A stretch of 64,000 bases of DNA from Pisolithus tinctorius. Lineage: Eukaryota > Basidiomycota > Agaricomycetes > Boletales > Pisolithaceae. The translations under genes and the position numbers were made by a program. The notes under the pieces are model-generated. The model saw nothing but the letters and a program-made list of their open reading frames with translations. It ran no database searches and had not been told where the DNA came from. Shown piece by piece: positions 58,280-64,000 of the stretch. The first letter of the stretch is position 1. Each line of letters begins with the position of its first letter. The DNA is taken from contig JANFAH010000036.1 in the NCBI GenBank assembly GCA_024663395.1, positions 593,471 to 657,470 of the forward strand, read 5' to 3'.

Positions 58280-59645
58280 CACAAGACGCTGTTGACTGTC
58301 CCAGCTGCTTACGTGCAAAACCAACAGCGGCATACTACATATAGCAGTTCACTTTCTGCGGTCAAGAATTTTCAAGGTGCCGGTGGACATTGCAGAAGAT
58401 ACGGCTGACGCTGGAACGGTCGAACGCGAGGCTTCCGACATGCTCGAGTCTGTTCAGTGCGATCTTGTTGTTGCCAAGTCTACCCCAACTTCACTCACGA
58501 TTCCACGAAATTCACTGGTACAGCGATCACTCGCCTCCCCCTAGCTCTGGGTTTCCCATGAGAGGAGGCGAGCCTGCGGCTTATGCACCCTAAATGACCT
58601 CTCCTCGAAGTGCTCCTCGAAAGCCTTCTTCCCCCTATGCTAATACCTATTTAGGTTTGACTCAAAGTCGAGTCTCGCACTTCTCGTTACTTGGGATGGT
58701 TAACAATTCGACTTCTAGCAATACTTATCCTTCCATGGCTCTACGCATAATCCTGTCTATCCAGGTCCAGTTCGAGAAGCTTTGAACAGCTCTTGTGACA
58801 GTTTGTCTCCGTATGCTCGCCGGCAGAGAGAGTATCAGGTGGCTCACATAGGTGTTGGGAGTTCTGCTGTGGTGGAACCAGCGACCTCCCTACACATTTC
58901 GTGTCAGCCCAACATAGCCTACTGTCACCCACGAACGCTCAATTTGGTTTTCCTCCCACATATCACCTCCTCCTGAGGTAGCCTGTAATTTCCCACCGTC
59001 CGGTGTCCGTTCGACTTTGTGTGCAAGCCCTAATGATGGTTTGCCTCGTAGCAGCAGCGACTCGTGGTTTCATGACTCTTGCCCCCCAATGCTCTGTCCA
59101 TTCCCACAATGCCCCCATGCCTTCACGGCTCCCGCTCCTCTATGCCGCAGTCACTTGTATATTCCACCACTTCAGCTTACCACACACAGCAAGCTGTATG
59201 CGTCAGCACGTCTCATACTTCCGTCGGATTGTTACCTGTCAGCCCCACTGTCCCAGCTTTTCCAATCCCAGGCCGGGTTCCACACTCGGTGCAGCCTCCT
59301 TCCCGAAAAAGTTCTGACCTGAGTGGAGCCCCCATTCCTTCTTCATCCTACGTTGACCTGGATTCTGTGGTGGAGCACACGGATCGGATCTCATCACCCA
59401 TAATCCCCTACCTATGAGTAACCTTTCTGCGACAGCGAATCTAAGCATAACAGCTCAGATGGGCCACGAGCCCATCCAAATCGTGCTCTGCATCGCCCAT
59501 TGGGAAGTCTACAGGCAGGAAAAGCAAGTGTAAAGGAAAGACGGCGAGATCAGTGTGCAGCATATGCAACAAGACCTTTGCCAGGCCTGAGGGCCTGAAA
59601 AGGCATGTAAACAGGATTCATGGTGAAGATCAAACCAGTAAGTGA
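58280..59645 (+). CDS. C2H2 zinc-finger protein, exons uncertain
   Basis: The last exon (about 59448-59644) encodes a basic stretch, GRKSKCKGKTARSV, and then one C2H2 finger with spacing C-x2-C-x12-H-x4-H (CSICNKTFARPEGL ... H...H), ending EDQTSK and TGA. It begins after an AACAG acceptor near 59447. Upstream, 58590-59420 is Ser/Pro-rich with several overlapping open frames, as in the N-terminal part of a fungal transcription factor, but the frame cannot be fixed. A DNA-binding role is inferred from the finger. Confidence 0.55.
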
Positions 59646-60230
59646 CATATTTGGTAAGGACTATTTCATCAAGTTCACCGTGGATCTACTGTGTTTGCGC
59701 TGTAGAACCCAAGAGCCCGGAGCCTGGTGCCAATTGAGTACTTCCTAGGTGGTTCGTCTGTGTCCGCGCTCCAAATATCACCACAGAAGTGAGAGCCGAC
59801 ACCCCCCCGCGTCGACTCCTCACTTCTGACTGAGTGGTACCGAGGGAGCGGGTTAAAGTTATGTAGGGGTTGAAAAAGTTTTGTTATAATTCCTAAAGTG
59901 CCCGTACGAATAATTGTATTTGTCAAACATCCCCCAAAATAGCACTTCGCTTGGTAGGTGCAAGTCGTGTAAGTCTCCCTAACGGAACAGACGCTGATGT
60001 ACAGTTTGATCAAATACCACTGAACGTTGAGCGCTTGAAATAATGATACAAATATACAAATATGGACCGCTAGAGTTGGGGACACCCGTAGCACGCATGG
60101 ACTACCCGACACAACCGAATACAACACAATTTGAGGGAAGAATGGGAGGAATGGGAAAGCAATAGGGAAAGCGAATAAAAGAACAAAAATTGCAGAAGAC
60201 TAATCGAACTGGTCCATTGTTGCTGTCCGC
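59646..60230. other. Intergenic, nothing recognised
   Basis: No gene is supported; the minus-strand open frame at 59675-60127 has no domain. It probably holds the 3' ends of the flanking genes. Confidence 0.4.
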
Positions 60231-61690
60231 GTGAGAGGTCGCCTCCTTGGAGGCGTGGGGCTTCTCGTTCCTGAATTTACTCCAGAAGCCATAGCCGAAA
60301 TCTCAGGGGTGAGTGTCGGCTCAGGCGTACAACTGGAAGCGGAAGCTGGGATGTTCTCGGGAATGGGGACTGGTCCAGGCGTTGGTGTGGGGCAGAGACT
60401 TTCATTCGTTTTACCGTACGCGCCTCAGTGGAGTCGTCCTCGTCCTCGGGCAAACCTGCTGCACCCGCATGTGAACCAGGCGAGTAGTGCAATGGAGAGC
60501 GTGATGGAGACTGTGAGGACGCCCGCTGACGTTTCTTTCTTGGCGTCATCGGGGTAGGTGATGGTAAGGTTACTGGGAGATTGGAGTTGGAAGAGGGGAC
60601 ATTGTGCGAGCTAGATGCATCACTCGCTTCCTTCATTTTGTTCTGATCTCGCGGTAGCCGTCCTTCGTATCCTGCGTCTATATATGCCTGTAGTTCATGG
60701 ACGCATCGCCTGAGCTCGGTAGCGTCCGGTGAGTCAGAATGTTGTGGAACGGCCCGAACATCGTCGGTGTCGGTAGCTACTCGTGATTGAGAAATAGAGG
60801 CCGGGAGCTGTGTAGGAGAAGACGCACGTTCCCGCATCTCATGTTTGTGGGTTCGGCCATGAGCCTCTGGCGACATAGCTGTCGATATGTGCACATCATT
60901 TGTTGTAGGGGTATGCGAACGGTCATCTTCAGCAGCATCGTCGCCACGCCCATAAGTTTTCGACATTGCATCCCAGTCGGGTGTGTGTATGAATGCACCC
61001 TCGCGCCGCAACCTCCGAGAACTGCGACCGCGGGCGTCCCAGTCAGGCGGGACTTTCCAGGTATCTTCGAAGTTGAGTGGTTGATTGACAGTCGGTTGGG
61101 GAGAAGAGGCAGGTACTCCGTGCAGAGAGCTGCTCGACCAGGGATCACTTGGGGTAGAGAGCTACCGAGAGGGTGATGTAGTCCTGGATCATCACGATGG
61201 GGGTGGGAAGGGGACTGTCCACACCAGAGGGGGGCGGCAGCAAAACGTTCGCCAATGGGGTCGTTCCGAGTAAAGAATTCTTCGGAATCAGGGAAGATGG
61301 GTGCCTTGTCGGGGGAGGAGGGGGCCGAAGAGGGGATGCCGCAGGTGCTGCGAGTCCAGGCCTTGAACACATCAGCAATGACGGAGGGGGCATGGTTCTG
61401 CAAGACCTCGACCATGAGACAGAGAATTTCAACCGTGAAGGTCATGTTTGTCTGTTGCTGCTGAATCGTCGTCGCAATATCTGCGATTTGCTTGGAAACG
61501 GATTGCAGTTGTCGCCTTCAACGTGGTTCCGTGTTAGACAATAGCTCAACAGCACGGACAGCGGGGCGAACGACATACAGAGTGGGGTCTGTCCGTTCGA
61601 TGATGTCAAGCATAAGGCTAGCTTCATTAACTTCTTCTATGGTTAGCCCCAATGCAGGAAACTTGGGGACCGCGCCTGCCACCGTGGTAT
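60231..61690 (-). CDS. Hypothetical low-complexity protein
   Basis: A long minus-strand open region with a Ser/Pro/Asp-rich composition. Segments include FPALGLTIEEVNEASLMLD and RTDPTLYVVRPAVRAVELLS (about 61690-61540), NMTFTVEILCLMVEVLQNHA (about 61445), SEEFFTRNDPIGERF (about 61280), MRREGAFIHTPDWDAMSK (about 61011) and PRKKRQRASSQSPSRSP with TVKRMKVS (nuclear-localisation-like, about 60500-60400). Frame changes between segments imply introns. Family not recognised; a nuclear protein is possible. Confidence 0.45.
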
Positions 61691-61699
61691 GAAGCACCT

Positions 61700-62600
61700 A
61701 AGATAATCTGCGGCCCGGAAGGAGAGATACGGGCAAGGGCTTGGGGGTCGCTACCAAATATTGCGGTTGGGCGATGCATGCGCATTCTGTGCTGAGAAGG
61801 ACAGAAAAGTCTCCAGAGAAAATTGGGGAGATGGATGCAGATAGTGGAAGGGAAAAGTGAAGAGTTCCGTGGTACTCACTTGTGCAGCAAATTAAAGGCC
61901 GTGGACAGACCCTCGCTTTGACCGTACCAAAGCGGTGGGCGTCGGATGCATTGGCGACGTGCCTCCAACCCTACTGTGGAACACGATGTGGACCAACAAT
62001 ATTTATTATGGAGGAATGACAAACCAATAGGACGAGGACCATTAAGGTCAAAGCACGCCACGCCGGACAATAAGAGGATATCAATAGCCTATCGTGGGAC
62101 CCACCGTGGGCCAATGGAAGGTCTGAGTCTGAGAACTGTTATTATGATCATCTTCTTGAATCCCCGCCTGCTCAATAGTTCCGCTGTCTCGGATGTAGGG
62201 CCACTGTGTACCCGCTGTCGCTGTCGAAATGGCATGACACTGCCAGCAAGCTTGAAGGATGATCTTAGAGGATTACATAAGCAGGATCGAACCGATTTGA
62301 ATTTCCAAAGATGGATAAGATGTATGTGGTTCCCGCTGCCCGCTCAAGTACTCACTGGCAGGGTGTAATTTGGATACCGCAGACAGCTTGCAATTCAAGC
62401 TCCGTAAACAGGCCGGTGTCCACAAGTACTATTCAGGGTGCTACACCCGCGACTGCCAGTGCTGTAGGCGTTCACGTCTTGTCATCGTAGTAACCGCCAC
62501 GATTACATGTGGACAGGCAATTCTCAGTAGCGAAGGCGCGTAGCGTACTGAGAATATAGTCTACGCGTGGGAATACAGTCATCTTGTCGCTTCTCTCCTC
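61700..62600. other. Unassigned region
   Basis: A plus-strand frame (61946-62368, 140 codons) is open but has no recognisable domain. Nothing else is supported. Confidence 0.35.
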
Positions 62601-62660
62601 GTACTCTCACTTGCGCTCAAGGCTCAGCTGAGCCGCACACTAGTCTCTCGTTTTCTTCGC

Positions 62661-62877
62661 TCCTACACAGTCCGTCAAAGCAGCTGAGTTAACAGCTCTT
62701 GTTCGACGCCTCGAACTCGACGTCTTGCTCGAAGCTGACCTGTTCGGCACCCAGCCCACCCTCACAGCTCAGCTCGACGACTCGGGTCTTGGTTTCAGAC
62801 CCGCAAACCTACCGGTTTTCACCCAGTCCTTTCAAGCATTGCCCCTTGCGATATCATACCTCACTAAGTACAGATAG
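62661..62877 (+). other. Possible exon after a CACAG acceptor
   Basis: From about 62669 the frame reads SVKAAELTALVRRLELDVLL, EADLFGTQPTLTAQLDDSG and on to TKYR and TAG. There is no start codon, but a good pyrimidine-AG acceptor (CTCCTACACAG) precedes it. Unrecognised. Confidence 0.25.
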
Positions 62878-63506
62878 ATCCTTTCCCATAAGTACCATAC
62901 ACTCTTTCCCCCTGGCTAACTGGTTGAACGCGTAGAGCGAGCGCTGGAATAGGTCCCTTTAATTGACGTTGGGAAGGTTCCGCATGGCAATCCACTAGTG
63001 TCAGGTGCGTTAATAATCTGTTTTCCTAAAGGTCCGTCATTAAAATGTTGGGGGTCAGTCTAAGTCGTGACTTCCGTATTGGAAGCTCTGTGGACCATCG
63101 CATCCGTTTTCGCAAGAAGTCCATTTCTCGTCCCCATCTGTGCCACATTGCCTCTGGGAATAACCATACCTGATAGTTAAGAGAACCACCTCGAATCCTG
63201 CGAGTTGTCATGGACGGTAATTTGGCCAATCTTCCACTGACTCGCACGGTCGTTAAGAATTGTCCATAACCATATCGGAGACACGTAAAGTAAGTGGATG
63301 AGTGGAACAGACGAACAGAACAATGGACAGTAATGGTACAGCTGAACAGAACAATGATGATATCGTTCAAGTGACGACCTTCCGCTTCTTACTCGACAGG
63401 CTCTCCTTTACCAAGATCTGACTCCCGGTCTCATCGACCTCGTCATTCTCCTCCCCCTATCTCGACTGCAGTTCTTTCATTGCAGGTCGGTCTTCAGTCG
63501 CCAAAT

Positions 63507-64000
63507 TCATACGTATTTCCTAATTTTCCAACTCGTCGTCAAACCGTACGACGGGGGGCGCGATATGAGCTTCGCCGCCGCAGATCCAACAACGCGGGGG
63601 GGAGGTGCGGATGTATCGTTCTTTTTCTCTGGTCTTAATTTCCACCGCACTGACTCTGCTGGCACCGGGCCCATCAATGTCTTCTCATCACCGTGTAATA
63701 TAAGGCCAGTCTCCTTGTGTAGCATAGTTTGTTTATAGCTGCCTTGCACCGAGCCCTTGTCGTTTACATTAACGCATACAGCGGGGAACGGACGGCCCTG
63801 TGAATCCCTACTGTGGGGTTCCGGCGTAAACTGGACCTTGTATGGAGCTCGCCACTCGGCGTAGTCACTGTCATCCTGGTATTCCACGGAGAGGGAATAC
63901 GGATGGTTACGTCCTAACTTGGCCACATCAGCCACAGGCCCGTGTTGAACTTCACCACGCAAGAAGGGGTGGCCATCCTGCCCGCGCGCCTCGACTATTC
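63507..64000 (-). CDS. Hypothetical protein, runs off the right edge
   Basis: An open minus-strand frame of more than 160 codons, still open at the window end. It reads GHPFLRGEVQHGPVADVAKL, HPYSLSVEYQDDSDYAEWRA, RPFPAVCVNVNDKGSV and a C-terminus ending WKIRKYV. No known domain is recognised. The start lies outside the window. Confidence 0.45.
   Translation of the reverse strand, partial: IVEARGQDGHPFLRGEVQHGPVADVAKLGRNHPYSLSVEYQDDSDYAEWRAPYKVQFTPEPHSRDSQGRPFPAVCVNVNDKGSVQGSYKQTMLHKETGLILHGDEKTLMGPVPAESVRWKLRPEKKNDTSAPPPRVVGSAAAKLISRPPSYGLTTSWKIRKYV

Noticed and set aside
60277..61011. Intact 244-residue single-exon gene
   Set aside because: The frame begins in the middle of a longer, intron-containing minus-strand gene, so this is treated as part of 60231-61690 and not as a separate gene.

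Overview
The window looks like nuclear DNA of a mushroom-forming basidiomycete (Agaricomycetes). The evidence is genes broken by many 49-60 bp GT-AG introns, a NACHT-WD40 NLR of fungal type, chromodomain Ty3 retrotransposons, and fungal-type SulP/cNMP, BRD7/9-like and glutamate-cysteine ligase genes. The species cannot be named from sequence alone. I saw no rRNA, tRNA or CRISPR.

Left arm (1-10.2 kb): a repeat graveyard. It holds a 52-bp satellite of CACGTG-type palindromes, a 20-21 bp minisatellite (693-1566), a 43-44 bp tandem repeat (2681-3057), a Tc1/mariner HTH remnant, a decayed Ty3 integrase-chromodomain, and three copies of one ~0.7 kb LTR family. Most of it is CpG-poor, as expected after deamination of methylated repeats. 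The LTR at 9500-10213 is the exception: it keeps its CpGs and has a perfect 5-bp target duplication.

10.6-15.2 kb: a complete minus-strand NLR gene in seven exons with ten nearly identical WD40 repeats. Its 3' half has essentially no CpG, while its 5' half is CpG-rich.

15.6-25.0 kb: a young 9.34-kb Ty3 element with 290-bp LTRs (three differences, all at CpG) and target duplication GCCTT. Its single long gag-pol frame is cut by one in-frame TGA between RT and RNase H.

27.4-37.0 kb: ordinary host genes that read intact: a SulP-STAS-cNMP transporter, an alpha/beta hydrolase and a BRD7/9-like bromodomain protein. A broken 2OG-Fe(II) oxygenase lies just to their left.

37.5-58.1 kb: a block of recognisable but frame-broken genes: three BTB genes, gcs1 (glutathione synthesis), a ZIP zinc transporter and an SRPK-like kinase. 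Parts of it (BTB plus flanks, ZIP pieces, kinase tail) are duplicated locally. The breaks are small indels, several in homopolymers. The neighbouring 27-37 kb genes are clean, so this is either regional pseudogenisation or a local patch of assembly error.

58-64 kb: a C2H2 zinc-finger exon and unassigned hypothetical reading frames; one open frame runs off the right edge.
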